This document shows, in pieces, positions 40,710 through 50,553 of a DNA stretch of 64,000 nt (the first letter of the stretch is position 1; the number at the start of each line of letters is the position of its first letter). The position numbers and the translations under genes were made by a program. The stretch is taken from positions 17,272 to 81,271 of the forward strand of contig CACNSH010000005.1 in NCBI GenBank assembly GCA_902622985.1, written 5' to 3'. The notes below the pieces were generated by a model that saw only the letters and a list, made by a program, of their open reading frames with translations, made no database searches and was not told the origin of the DNA. Source of the DNA: an uncultured Pelagibacteraceae bacterium. GTDB lineage: Bacteria; Pseudomonadota; Alphaproteobacteria; Pelagibacterales; AG-422-B15.

Positions 40710-42184
40710 TGAAAGATAGTTATACATTAAAATCTCTGGCAGTTCTTTTGGAAAATAATAAAATATCATCGAAAGAGTTAACTTCAGAGTATTTAAAAAA
40801 TATTGAAAATGGTAAGGAGTTAAATTGCTATAATACTATATCACAAGAGAAAGCTCTTATTGATGCTGAAAAGTCTGACAAAAGAAGAAAAAGTCAAAAT
40901 CTCAGAAGTAAGTACGACGGAATTCCAATTGGAATAAAAGATTTATTTTGTACGAAGGGTGTGACTACTACAGCATCAAGTAAAATTTTATCAAACTTTG
41001 TTCCAAATTATGAGTCTACAGTAACTCAAAATTGTGATGATGCAGGCTTGATTAGTTTAGGCAAATTAAATTGTGATGAATTTGCAATGGGTTCAACTAA
41101 CAAAACTAGTTTTTTTGGTTCGGTTAAGAATCCATGGAAATCTGTAAATTCTGATATTGAGCTTGTACCAGGAGGATCATCTGGAGGGTCAGCAGCGGCA
41201 GTTTCAGCTGATCTTTGTGTAGCCTCTCTTGGAACGGATACTGGAGGCTCAATTAGACAGCCAGCTTCTTTTACAGGTACTGTTGGTTTGAAACCTTCAT
41301 ATGGAAGAGTATCCAGATGGGGAATAGTTGCATTTGCATCTTCATTAGATCAAGCGGGACCAATTACAAAAACTGTTGAAGACGCTGCAATCTTATTAGA
41401 CATTATATCGGGTCATGATGAAAAGGACTCAACTTCTTCGGTTAATCCAAAAGAAAATTATTATGAAAATTTAAATTCAGACATAAAAGGGATGAAAATT
41501 GGAATACCAAAGGAATTTAGAAGTGACAAGCTTCCAGCTAGTACTCAAAAAAGCTGGGATGAGTGTGCAAATTTACTAAAAACTAATGGAGCAGAAATAG
41601 TAGAAATTAGTTTGCCTCATACAATGAGTGCTTTACCCACTTACTATATTATCGCACCTGCAGAAGCTTCATCAAATTTAGCTCGCTATGATGGAGTAAG
41701 ATATGGACTAAGAGTCAAAGGAAATGATCTCATTGATATGTACGAAAAAACGAGATCAGAGGGATTTGGCGATGAAGTAAAGAGAAGAATATTAATTGGC
41801 ACATACGTACTATCATCTGGATATTATGATGCTTATTATATTAAGGCACAAAAGATTAGATCATTAATAAAAAGTGACTACGTTGAAGCCTTTAAAAAAG
41901 TTGATGCGATTCTCACTCCTTCAACACCTTCAACGGCTTTTGAGATTGCAAATGAGCCTTCTGATCCAGTACAAAACTATCTAAATGACATTTTTACTGT
42001 TCCTGTAAATCTAGCGGGTTTACCAGGTATATCTATTCCATATGCAAATGATGAGAATAATTTACCAATTGGCTTACAACTGATAACAAATTCATTTGAA
42101 GAACAAAAATTACTCAATGTTGCTAAAAATATTGAGGAAACTATAAATTATTCAGAAACTCCAGAAAAATGGTGGCTAAAATGA
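40709..42184 (+). CDS. gatA: Asp/Glu-tRNA amidotransferase subunit A
   Basis: Glutaminase subunit that supplies ammonia. The Ser-cisSer-Lys triad of the amidase family is visible: Lys in GIPIGIKDLFC, Ser in PGGSSGGSAAAVS and Ser in GTDTGGSIRQPASF. Length 491 aa. Overlaps gatC by one base and gatB by ATGA. Confidence 0.98.
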   Translation: MKDSYTLKSLAVLLENNKISSKELTSEYLKNIENGKELNCYNTISQEKALIDAEKSDKRRKSQNLRSKYDGIPIGIKDLFCTKGVTTTASSKILSNFVPNYESTVTQNCDDAGLISLGKLNCDEFAMGSTNKTSFFGSVKNPWKSVNSDIELVPGGSSGGSAAAVSADLCVASLGTDTGGSIRQPASFTGTVGLKPSYGRVSRWGIVAFASSLDQAGPITKTVEDAAILLDIISGHDEKDSTSSVNPKENYYENLNSDIKGMKIGIPKEFRSDKLPASTQKSWDECANLLKTNGAEIVEISLPHTMSALPTYYIIAPAEASSNLARYDGVRYGLRVKGNDLIDMYEKTRSEGFGDEVKRRILIGTYVLSSGYYDAYYIKAQKIRSLIKSDYVEAFKKVDAILTPSTPSTAFEIANEPSDPVQNYLNDIFTVPVNLAGLPGISIPYANDENNLPIGLQLITNSFEEQKLLNVAKNIEETINYSETPEKWWLK

Positions 42185-43611
42185 TAGAGGGTTGGAATTT
42201 AGTTATTGGAATAGAAATTCATGCTCAAGTTAATTCAAAATCTAAATTATTTTCATCATCACCAACCGATTTTGGATCTAAACCCAATAGTCAAGTAAGC
42301 TTAATTGATGCAGCAATGCCAGGTATGCTACCTGTAATTAATAAATTTTGTATTGAGCAAGCCGTTAAGTCAGGGATTGGATTAAATGCAAAAATAAATA
42401 AAAAATCTATTTTTGATCGTAAGAATTATTTTTATCAAGACTTACCACAAGGCTACCAGATATCTCAGTATAAGGACCCAATAGTGGGAGAAGGATTTAT
42501 TGAGATAGAAACTGAAAACGGTCAAAAGAAAATAGGGGTTGAGAGACTTCATTTAGAACAAGATGCAGGTAAAAGTTTGCATGATCAGGATCCAAACTTA
42601 ACTTTTGTTGACTTGAATCGTTCAGGAATTGCTCTAATGGAAATTGTATCTAAACCAGATATGAGCTCACCAGAGGAGGCTGTTGAATATGTTCGAAAAG
42701 TTAGAAGTATTCTAAGATATCTTGGTACATGTGATGGAAATATGGAACAAGGATCTCTAAGAGCCGATGTAAATGTTTCTGTAAACAAGCCAGGAAATGA
42801 ATTAGGTACAAGGTGCGAAATCAAAAACTTAAACTCATTTAAATTTATTCATGCAGCTATTGTTTATGAAGCAAAAAGACAAATAAAACTTATTGAGCAA
42901 GGAGAAAGTGTTAATCAAGAAACAAGATTATTTAATACGCAGTCTGGTGAAACGAGATCAATGAGGTCAAAAGAAGATGCTCATGATTATCGATATTTTC
43001 CTGATCCAGACCTTTTGCCACTCACTTTGGATGATGACTGGATTAAAGGTTTACAAGACACAATACCAGAATTGCCAGATCAAATAAAAGAGAGATTTAT
43101 TAATGAATATTCTCTTAGTTCTTATGATGCAAATATTATTGTTTCAGACAAAGCAATAAGTGAATATTTCGAAGACGTTGTAAAGAACAGGAATCCAAAA
43201 CTTGTAACAACATGGGTTACTGGAGAATTATTTTCAATACTAAATAAAAAAAATCTGATTATTGAGGATAGTCCTATTACTGCAAAACAACTTGGTGAAC
43301 TTGTTGATAACATTGAAAATGGTAAGATTTCAAACCGTCAAGCAAAGGAAGTGTTGGAGGAAATGTGTGAAAGTGGCAAAGGTGCGTTAGAGATTATTGA
43401 TGAAAAAGGTTTATCCCAAATTAGTGATGAAAATGAAATAGAAAGCCTAGTTGATAATGTATTAAATTCAAATCCAGAAAACGTTAAAAAATATAAAAAT
43501 GGAAAAGATAAACTTTTTGGTTTTTTTGTTGGTGAGGCCATGAAACTTTCTAAAGGTAAAGCTAATCCAAAAATAGTTAATGACCTAATCAAGAAAAAGT
43601 TATCACAATAA
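42181..43611 (+). CDS. gatB: Asp/Glu-tRNA amidotransferase subunit B
   Basis: Kinase and amidotransferase subunit that binds tRNA. VIGIEIHAQVNSKSKLFSSSP, FDRKNYFYQDLPQGYQISQY and TRCEIKNLNSFKFI identify it; a C-terminal YqeY-like tail domain covers about residues 330-476. The track start at 42169 adds four residues; ATG 42181 overlaps the gatA stop and follows GGTGG, giving 476 aa. The presence of GatCAB suggests indirect Gln-tRNA and/or Asn-tRNA synthesis. Confidence 0.97.
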   Translation: MIEGWNLVIGIEIHAQVNSKSKLFSSSPTDFGSKPNSQVSLIDAAMPGMLPVINKFCIEQAVKSGIGLNAKINKKSIFDRKNYFYQDLPQGYQISQYKDPIVGEGFIEIETENGQKKIGVERLHLEQDAGKSLHDQDPNLTFVDLNRSGIALMEIVSKPDMSSPEEAVEYVRKVRSILRYLGTCDGNMEQGSLRADVNVSVNKPGNELGTRCEIKNLNSFKFIHAAIVYEAKRQIKLIEQGESVNQETRLFNTQSGETRSMRSKEDAHDYRYFPDPDLLPLTLDDDWIKGLQDTIPELPDQIKERFINEYSLSSYDANIIVSDKAISEYFEDVVKNRNPKLVTTWVTGELFSILNKKNLIIEDSPITAKQLGELVDNIENGKISNRQAKEVLEEMCESGKGALEIIDEKGLSQISDENEIESLVDNVLNSNPENVKKYKNGKDKLFGFFVGEAMKLSKGKANPKIVNDLIKKKLSQ

Positions 43612-43641
43612 AGTAATTTCTTTTAATCAATATAAATTTGA

Positions 43642-43647
43642 TATATT
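43642..43647 (+). promoter_or_regulatory. Possible -10 box for tRNA-Ser
   Basis: TATATT lies 12 bp upstream of the mature tRNA 5' end, in the 48-nt gap after gatB. The -35 region (TTCTTT near 43618) is weak. Confidence 0.35.
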
Positions 43648-43659
43648 AAAACAATGTGT

Positions 43660-43753
43660 GGAGAGATGGGTGAGTGGTTGAAACCGGCTCCCTGCTAAGG
43701 AGTTGTGCGGGCTTATACCCGTACCGAGGGTTCGAATCCCTCTCTCTCCGCCA
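43660..43753 (+). tRNA. tRNA-Ser(GCU)
   Basis: A class II tRNA with a long variable arm. GGAGAGA at 43660-43666 pairs with TCTCTCC at 43743-43749, then G and an encoded CCA. The anticodon loop CTGCTAA gives anticodon GCU, flanked by a GCTCC/GGAGT stem. GGGTTCGAATCCC is the T arm; the long variable arm is GTGCGGGCTTATACCCGTAC. It reads AGC and AGU. The 3' end is 11 nt from the convergent slt gene. Confidence 0.97.
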
Positions 43754-43764
43754 CACTAATTTTA

Positions 43765-45879
43765 TTACGATTCTTGTTTCTTACTTGGTTTAATTAAGGT
43801 TTTTCCACCAACATAAGCACGATTAAGATTATTCGATAAAGTGTACTCAATTGGTTTCAATTCATTCTCAATAAATTCATATACTTGAATATTTTCCATT
43901 ACTCTTTGAACATAGTTTCTTGTTTCTTTGAAAGGTATCAACTCTATCCAATTTTCACTTGTAATATCATCTTTTCTTGGGTCCCCATATTTTTTTATCC
44001 ATCTTGAAACTCGTGATTCACCCGCATTATAAGCTGCAAGAGACAAAATGTATGAGCCATTGTAGTTTGAGAGTAGTTTATCTAAATAAGCGCTTCCTAA
44101 AATTACATTATATTTTGGATCTTCTGTTAATTTACTCTTTGCATATTCAAGCTTTAAACCCTTTGAGACCCTTTTTGCTGTATACGGCATAAGTTGCATT
44201 AATCCTTTTGCTCCTGCATAACTTCCAGCTTTAGGATCAAACTGACTCTCTTGTCTTGTTACAGAATGTATTAGACTTTGTTCTGGAAAAATAATTTTTC
44301 CAAATTCAGGTCTTTCAATTTGAGGAAAGCTTAGAGGGTCAAGAATTGTGTGGTTATAATATAAAATTTTACCTGCTTGAACTGCAAAATCATGTCTGCC
44401 TATGTCATTTGCAGTTTTGACAGAATTTACAGAAGTACTAAGATTGTTACGATCAGCAAGATCCCAAATAAATTTTTTAACCAATTTAGGTCTATCAAAT
44501 TCATTTAATAGAGAGATTGATAAATAAACTGGTCGATTTTCTTTATAATCAGTGTTGTTAGCATCGGAATACTTTACAAGCAATGGATTAAATAATTTCT
44601 TTTCTGATAATTTGCTCGCCGCGAGCTGACCATAAAAGGTAAGACTATACAAAGAAGCCTTTTCATACCAGCGTTGCGACTCTGCAGAACTACCAACTTC
44701 CTCTAATGCATTTCCCATCCAATAGGCGGCTCTTGCTTTTGAGATTGGTCTTGATGAAACATTCCAAATTTCTTGAAAATGAAGATAGGCTGATTCTGGA
44801 TTAGATAAAAAAGTAAGAGCTATCCAACCTGCTAACCACTCAGCCTCAGCAATATCTTTACTTTCACTCAAACCGTGATTTATTGCAAGCGCGTATGCAG
44901 TTTCATATTCATGACGGTCAATTAAACGCCTAATAAGAAAACTTTTTTTATCCCAAAATTTGTCTGGGCGAACTAACTCACTCGAATTTGATTTATTGAT
45001 ATCTAATAATAATACTAGTGCACTATCATACTTTCTTTTTTTTATTCGCCAGTTGATTCGATCAAAAACAAGTCCAGGATCATTTTTCAATTCATCTGGA
45101 ACCAGCTTTATTAAATTATCTACACCACCCGAAAATGAAATTAATCCTATCCTGGCTTCAAATAGTTTTTGATAATCCTTATCAACATATTTTACCAATC
45201 TGGCTGCAGTTCTATATTTTCCGTCCCACAGTAATTTATTTATTCTTCTCAGATGATGATCTTTATTTAAAATATTTTTATAAGTTTTTATGATTTGAGA
45301 TTGTTCTTTTCTAGTAAAGCTGCCACTGATATAGCCATCAATGATAAGTTTCTTTCCTTCTTCAGATTTGCCACTGTTTAGAAGCGCATTACCTAGATAA
45401 ATTCGACCCCAGCCTGTTTCTGGAGGATTATCGCTAAAGTAATTTATTAAATCTTCATAATTATCTCTAAATGTAATTTTTGATTCAGCTTTAAGTTTTA
45501 TTTTTTCTATTTCAGGCCAATTTGAATTTTTCTTAACATATGTTCTGTAATCAGAAAATGTTAAATTACCTGCACCATTATAATATTTAAGCCAGTTTAG
45601 AGTTTCTTTTGCTGTTTCATTTTTAATATTACTGCTTATTCCAGTTACTCGATCCCATTTATATTCATCCGCCTTGTCGAGCGCTAACTCAAATAACTCA
45701 TAGTCTTTATTACTTAACAATTGAGAGAGTGCAGGCTGCACTGGTTTTTTTATTGGGATCGAGAATCCAGGTCCCGGCAATTCAATGTATAGACTTCTCT
45801 TTACAGGCGTTATTTCTCCAAAAGAAGATATTCCTGAAATGAAGAATAGACTTACTACAAAAATGATTAATTTTTTCAC
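43765..45879 (-). CDS. slt: Soluble lytic murein transglycosylase
   Basis: Periplasmic enzyme that cleaves glycan strands to 1,6-anhydro-MurNAc ends. A signal peptide is visible (MKKLIIFVVSLFFISGISSFG). A long superhelical region, rich in TPR-like helices, covers about residues 50-500. The SLT domain follows: Glu544 in SVTRQESQFDP, then AGAKGLMQLMP and LSLAAYNAGESRVSRW. Length 704 aa. Start is GTG at 45879. Diverges from dapA with 80 nt between. Confidence 0.94.
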   Translation of the reverse strand: MKKLIIFVVSLFFISGISSFGEITPVKRSLYIELPGPGFSIPIKKPVQPALSQLLSNKDYELFELALDKADEYKWDRVTGISSNIKNETAKETLNWLKYYNGAGNLTFSDYRTYVKKNSNWPEIEKIKLKAESKITFRDNYEDLINYFSDNPPETGWGRIYLGNALLNSGKSEEGKKLIIDGYISGSFTRKEQSQIIKTYKNILNKDHHLRRINKLLWDGKYRTAARLVKYVDKDYQKLFEARIGLISFSGGVDNLIKLVPDELKNDPGLVFDRINWRIKKRKYDSALVLLLDINKSNSSELVRPDKFWDKKSFLIRRLIDRHEYETAYALAINHGLSESKDIAEAEWLAGWIALTFLSNPESAYLHFQEIWNVSSRPISKARAAYWMGNALEEVGSSAESQRWYEKASLYSLTFYGQLAASKLSEKKLFNPLLVKYSDANNTDYKENRPVYLSISLLNEFDRPKLVKKFIWDLADRNNLSTSVNSVKTANDIGRHDFAVQAGKILYYNHTILDPLSFPQIERPEFGKIIFPEQSLIHSVTRQESQFDPKAGSYAGAKGLMQLMPYTAKRVSKGLKLEYAKSKLTEDPKYNVILGSAYLDKLLSNYNGSYILSLAAYNAGESRVSRWIKKYGDPRKDDITSENWIELIPFKETRNYVQRVMENIQVYEFIENELKPIEYTLSNNLNRAYVGGKTLIKPSKKQES

Positions 45880-45959
45880 GAAATAGTTATTTGTTTGATT
45901 TGCACAAGTATATTTATGATTAAGGTTTTTTTAAATAATTAAAAGTGCTATTGTAAACA

Positions 45960-46832
45960 ATGTTTAAAGGATCTCATACAGCATTAATTACACCTTTTGA
46001 CGGTAAAATTATTGATGAAAAATCATTTAGGTCTCTGATAGATTTTCAAATATCTGAGGGTATACATGGACTGGTTCCTGTAGGTACAACAGGCGAGTCG
46101 CCAACTCTAAGCCATGAAGAACACAAGTTAGCAGTTGAGATATGTGTTGAAGAAACAGCAAAACGTGTACCAGTAATAGCAGGGACAGGATCAAACAATA
46201 CCGACGAAGCAATCGATCTCACCATGCACGCTGAAAAAGCAGGTGCTGATGGAGCTTTAGTGGTTACACCATATTATAATAAACCTACACAACATGGTTT
46301 ATACTCACACTTCGAGGCAATTAGTAAGGCAACTACACTTCCAATTATTATTTATAATATTCCTGGCAGATCCATTGTTGATATGAATACAAAAACAATG
46401 AAGGATTTGTTTAAAATTAAAAACATTGTTGGAGTAAAGGACGCTACTTCAGATATACCAAGAGTTTATGAAACGAAAACAACAATAGGAGAAAATTTTA
46501 ATCAATTAACAGGAGATGACGCAACTACGTTAGCTTTTATGATTTACGGTGGTCACGGATCTATCTCAGTGACGTCTAATATCGCGCCAAAATTATGTTC
46601 TGAATTTATGAAATATTGTTTAGATCAAAATTTTGCTAAAGCTTCTGAGATAAATGACAAACTGATGCCGTTGCATCATGCTTTATTTGTCGAGTCCAGT
46701 CCTGCCCCAGTAAAATATGCAGCTTCTAAGCTTGGTTTATGCAAAGATGACATAAGACTGCCGCTCACAAGTATATCAGATGAAACTAAGCAATTAGTTG
46801 ATAAAGCTATGAAGCACGCATCATTAATATAG
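45960..46832 (+). CDS. dapA: 4-hydroxy-tetrahydrodipicolinate synthase
   Basis: Condenses pyruvate with aspartate semialdehyde, entering the lysine and diaminopimelate pathway. VGTTGESPTLSHEEH, VIAGTGSNNTDEAI, the tyrosine in YNIPGRS and Schiff-base Lys160 in GVKDATSD are conserved. Length 290 aa. No Shine-Dalgarno is evident. Next to slt on one side and smpB on the other, an order common in alphaproteobacteria. Confidence 0.97.
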   Translation: MFKGSHTALITPFDGKIIDEKSFRSLIDFQISEGIHGLVPVGTTGESPTLSHEEHKLAVEICVEETAKRVPVIAGTGSNNTDEAIDLTMHAEKAGADGALVVTPYYNKPTQHGLYSHFEAISKATTLPIIIYNIPGRSIVDMNTKTMKDLFKIKNIVGVKDATSDIPRVYETKTTIGENFNQLTGDDATTLAFMIYGGHGSISVTSNIAPKLCSEFMKYCLDQNFAKASEINDKLMPLHHALFVESSPAPVKYAASKLGLCKDDIRLPLTSISDETKQLVDKAMKHASLI

Positions 46833-46834
46833 CC

Positions 46835-47272
46835 TTGCAAATAGCAGTTCAAAACAGAAAAGCAAAGTATAACTATACATTTGTTGAATTATTTGAGGCA
46901 GGAATTGAATTGCAAGGTAGTGAGATAAAATCGCTTCGAAATGGAAGAGTTGAGATAGCCGAGTCATATGCAAGGGAAGATAATAGTGAAATATTTTTAA
47001 TAAACTCGCATTTCTCGAAATATTCTAATGCTTCATATCTAAATCACGAAGAAAACCGTCCACGAAAATTACTTTTGCATAAAAAGGAAATCAGAAAAAT
47101 CATTGGAAAATTAAATAAAGAGTCACTTACTTTGATCCCAACAAAAATATACTTCAATAAAAAAGGTAGGGCAAAGTTGGAAATTGCTCTTGCTAAAGGA
47201 AAAAAACTACATGATAAAAGAGATGCTAAAAAAAGAAAAGATTGGGTTAGGGAGAAAAAAAAGTACGGATGA
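46835..47272 (+). CDS. smpB: SsrA-binding protein SmpB
   Basis: Partner of tmRNA in ribosome rescue. QNRKAKYNYTFVELFEAGIELQGSEIKSLRNGRVEIAESYA and AKGKKLHDKRDAKKRKDW, the tail placed in the mRNA channel, are diagnostic. Start must be TTG at 46835: the only in-frame stop upstream is at 46802 and no ATG or GTG lies between. Two nt after dapA; overlaps folK by ATGA. Length 145 aa. Confidence 0.94.
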   Translation: MQIAVQNRKAKYNYTFVELFEAGIELQGSEIKSLRNGRVEIAESYAREDNSEIFLINSHFSKYSNASYLNHEENRPRKLLLHKKEIRKIIGKLNKESLTLIPTKIYFNKKGRAKLEIALAKGKKLHDKRDAKKRKDWVREKKKYG

Positions 47273-47787
47273 TCTACGCTTTAGGAATTGGGTCAAATTC
47301 TAACTCAAGATTTGGTAATAAATTAAATACACTTAAATTTGTTTTAAAAGAGTTGGAGCGTAACAATATCAAAATAATAAAAAAGTCCAAATTATATTCA
47401 TCGCCACCTAAAAATTTTAAAACTGCTGCCGAAACTTTTTTAAACGCTGCTTTAGTTGTTGAAACAAAATTAAAACCAAAAAATTTACTAATAATTTTAA
47501 AAAAAATTGAAAGAATTACTGGAAGATACGCCTACCGTAAGAATACTTCTCGAACATGTGATTTGGATATTCTTTTGCTTAGTAAGTCACACAAAATATT
47601 AATAAATGAGAACAAAAATTCTATAGAAATTCCACATCCAAGACTTCATGAGAGAAATTTTGTATTACGGCCTTTAATGGACATTTGTCCTGGATGGCTC
47701 CACTCTGAAAAAAAATCATCAATTATGAGGCTTCATAAAAGCTTGCATATTGAAGATAAATTATACAAAGTCACTAATACCCTATAA
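47269..47787 (+). CDS. folK: Hydroxymethyldihydropteridine pyrophosphokinase
   Basis: Transfers pyrophosphate from ATP to the folate pterin. ALGIGSNSNSRFGNKL, FLNAALVVET, the metal-binding TCDLDILLL and IPHPRLHERNFVLRPLMDI are the HPPK motifs. Length 172 aa. ATGA overlap with smpB suggests coupling. folP and folB are not in the window. Confidence 0.94.
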   Translation: MIYALGIGSNSNSRFGNKLNTLKFVLKELERNNIKIIKKSKLYSSPPKNFKTAAETFLNAALVVETKLKPKNLLIILKKIERITGRYAYRKNTSRTCDLDILLLSKSHKILINENKNSIEIPHPRLHERNFVLRPLMDICPGWLHSEKKSSIMRLHKSLHIEDKLYKVTNTL

Positions 47788-47800
47788 ATAGTCATTTATT

Positions 47801-47830
47801 TTGGGCTTCACTTCGTAAATAATGTATGAT
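47801..47830 (+). promoter_or_regulatory. Possible promoter of the rsh operon
   Basis: TTGGGC at 47801-47806, an 18-bp spacer and TATGAT at 47825-47830. The predicted start near 47837 leaves about 6 nt before the rsh ATG, with no Shine-Dalgarno. Confidence 0.42.
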
Positions 47831-47842
47831 TTATAGTGCATT

Positions 47843-49972
47843 ATGGCACAATCAACAGTCTACAAACCTGCAAAACCTATTGATAAGCATCTTGACTCTA
47901 AATTAATAGAAAAAGCCTATGCTTTCGCAGTAGAGTGTCACAAGACACAAAAAAGACACTCAGGAGATCCATATATATCTCATCCAGTTGCGGTTGCAGA
48001 TATTCTGTTAAATTTAAAATTAGATACTTCTACAATTGTTACGGGCTTATTACATGACACGCTTGAGGATACACTCGCTTCAGAAAATGAAATTGAAGAA
48101 AAATTTGGAAAAGAAGTCCTTCAATTAGTAAACGGAGTTACAAAACTATCAAAAATTGAAACCTATACTGAAAACAAATTTCAAGCTGAAAATTTTAGAA
48201 AATTAATTTTAGCAATGTCGAAGGATATCAGGGTTTTGTTAGTAAAATTAGCTGACCGTTTGCATAACATGAGAACAATTCAATTTATTCCTCAGGAAAA
48301 AAGAAGACAGCGTATTGCATCTGAAACTCTAGAAATTTATGCCCCTCTTGCCGGAAGATTGGGAATGCATGAATTTAAAGATGAGTTAGAAGATTTATCA
48401 TTTCAAATTTTAAATCCATCAGCATATTCCTCATTGATGACAAGAATTGAGTATTTGAAAAAAGATAAATCTAATTTAACTGATAAAATAAAAACTAGAA
48501 TATTCAGTCTTCTAGAAAAAAATGAAATTAATTGTCAAATAATAGGGCGTGAAAAAAAGATATTCTCTGTATGGAATAAAATGCAAAATAAGCAAATTGC
48601 TTTTAGGCAATTGTCTGATATTTTTGCATATAGGATTATCACTGAAAGTATTGAAGACTGTTATAGTATACTAGGTATCATTCATAATCGGTGGTCTGCT
48701 GTCCCCGGCTCATTTAAAGATTACATATCGACACCAAAAATAAATAATTATCAGTCAATTCATACAACGATAGTTGGCCCCGAAAGACAAAGAGTTGAAC
48801 TTCAAATTCGAACAAATGAAATGAACTCTATAGCAGATAAGGGTATAGCCGCACACTGGAGCTATAAAGAGAATTATAATTTAGTAGATAACTCTTCTTC
48901 AGATCCAGTTAATGTTACTTGGTTGAGGGATTTAGTGGAAATATTGGACAGCGGTGGAAGCTCTGAGGACTTACTTGAAGCTACAAAATTAGAAATGTTC
49001 CAGGATCAAGTCTTTTGTTTTACACCGAAAGGTGACTTAATTCATTTGCCTGCAAATTCTAACTCTATCGATTTTGCTTATGCCCTTCATTCTGAAATTG
49101 GAAATCGTTGTGTTGGATGTAAGATTAATGGAAAACCTAGACCCTTATTTACAAAACTTCAAAATGGAGATGAGATCGAAATACTAACATCAAAAAAACC
49201 ATCTCCATCTGAAACTTGGGAAAATATTGTTACAACTGCAAAGGCACAGTCATCGATAAAAAGATTTTTTAAAAAGCAAGAAAAAGATGAATTTACTAGT
49301 CTAGGGTTAAAAATATTACACAAAGTTACAGGTAGAAATGAAGATATTTCAAACACAGAAATTAGTAATTTTGCAAAAAGTTTTAATTGGAAAAGCCCTG
49401 AGGAGTTTCTTGTTGCTATCGGGAAAGGAAGTATAAAGCCACATCAATTATCAAAGCTTAAGCCCCGTTCAACTTTATCATTTTTTTCTCGATACAGAAG
49501 AAGAGACACAAACGATAAGATGCCTTTAGAGATAAGTAACTTCCAACCTGGAATTGCAATTCATTATGCAGAATGCTGTTTCCCTTTACCTAATGAAAAT
49601 ATTTTAGGGCTTACATCAGAAGACTCAGGTGTTATTATTCACTCCAGTTTATGTAAGGAGCTAGATAAAGAAACAAAAAAAGAAGATTGGATCACTGCCT
49701 CATGGAAAGATGTAGATCCAAAGCAGTATTTTTCGTCAAGAATAAAAGTCTCAGTTAAAAATGAACCTGGATCTTTAGGTAAATTAGCAACCATTGTTGG
49801 AAGTGCAGGTGGTAATATAACTAACCTTAACATATCTGAAAAAGGCGATGATTATTTTGATATGATTTTTATTATTGACGTTCATAATCTTGATCATCTG
49901 GATAAGATTATAGAAACTCTCTCAGAGGTGGATATTGTAAGCTCTGTAAGTAGGCTTTTGATAAATTTATGA
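47843..49972 (+). CDS. rsh: Bifunctional (p)ppGpp synthetase/hydrolase (Rsh)
   Basis: Makes and destroys the stringent-response alarmone. The HD hydrolase domain (residues about 25-180) has HDTLEDT and KLADRLHNMRT. The synthetase domain (about 235-350) has YQSIHTTIVGPERQRVELQIRT. A TGS domain (about 395-455, VFCFTPKGDLIHLP) and C-terminal ACT domain (about 635-709) follow. Length 709 aa. Intact HD residues suggest a single bifunctional enzyme. rpoZ, often directly upstream in alphaproteobacteria, is absent. Confidence 0.96.
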   Translation: MAQSTVYKPAKPIDKHLDSKLIEKAYAFAVECHKTQKRHSGDPYISHPVAVADILLNLKLDTSTIVTGLLHDTLEDTLASENEIEEKFGKEVLQLVNGVTKLSKIETYTENKFQAENFRKLILAMSKDIRVLLVKLADRLHNMRTIQFIPQEKRRQRIASETLEIYAPLAGRLGMHEFKDELEDLSFQILNPSAYSSLMTRIEYLKKDKSNLTDKIKTRIFSLLEKNEINCQIIGREKKIFSVWNKMQNKQIAFRQLSDIFAYRIITESIEDCYSILGIIHNRWSAVPGSFKDYISTPKINNYQSIHTTIVGPERQRVELQIRTNEMNSIADKGIAAHWSYKENYNLVDNSSSDPVNVTWLRDLVEILDSGGSSEDLLEATKLEMFQDQVFCFTPKGDLIHLPANSNSIDFAYALHSEIGNRCVGCKINGKPRPLFTKLQNGDEIEILTSKKPSPSETWENIVTTAKAQSSIKRFFKKQEKDEFTSLGLKILHKVTGRNEDISNTEISNFAKSFNWKSPEEFLVAIGKGSIKPHQLSKLKPRSTLSFFSRYRRRDTNDKMPLEISNFQPGIAIHYAECCFPLPNENILGLTSEDSGVIIHSSLCKELDKETKKEDWITASWKDVDPKQYFSSRIKVSVKNEPGSLGKLATIVGSAGGNITNLNISEKGDDYFDMIFIIDVHNLDHLDKIIETLSEVDIVSSVSRLLINL

Positions 49973-50553
49973 AAACTGAAAAAGAAATAAAAGATTTTTT
50001 TGAAAAAGTAGAAGCTATTCAATATGGACATTTTATACTTTCATCGGGAAAAAGATCTAAAATTTACTGCCAGTGTTCAAAGTTATTTGAAGATCCTCGA
50101 AACGGAGAGATAGTCTGCGAAGAGTTAAAGTACAGGGTGCAAGAAAATATTGATGATGAGATTGATTATGTGATTTCTCCTGCTTTAGGAGGTCTTCTCG
50201 TAGGGTATGAGCTCGCAAGATCTTTAGGATCTAAATTCATATTTTATGAGAGAGTCGATAACGAATTTGAATTGAGGAGAGGCTTTAGTATTAAGGAAAA
50301 GGCAAAGGTCTTGTTCGTTGAGGATGTAATTACAACAGGAAAATCAACAAATGAATGTTTAGAAAAACTAAAACCCCTAAATATTAATTTATTAGGCATC
50401 GCAGCAATCGTTGATCGTTCAAATCATAAATTATTAGAAGACCACAATGTAATATCAGTCCTAAAACTAGATATTCCAATTTATGATCCCAATAACCTCC
50501 CAGACGATCTTAATAAAATACCTGCAACAAAACCTGGCAGTAGAGTAATATAA
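49969..50553 (+). CDS. pyrE: Orotate phosphoribosyltransferase
   Basis: Joins orotate to PRPP in pyrimidine synthesis. GHFILSSGKRSKIYCQCSKLF is the substrate loop and VLFVEDVITTGKST the PRPP-binding motif. Length 194 aa. It overlaps the rsh stop by 4 nt (ATGA) and abuts pdxJ. Confidence 0.96.
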   Translation: MKTEKEIKDFFEKVEAIQYGHFILSSGKRSKIYCQCSKLFEDPRNGEIVCEELKYRVQENIDDEIDYVISPALGGLLVGYELARSLGSKFIFYERVDNEFELRRGFSIKEKAKVLFVEDVITTGKSTNECLEKLKPLNINLLGIAAIVDRSNHKLLEDHNVISVLKLDIPIYDPNNLPDDLNKIPATKPGSRVI

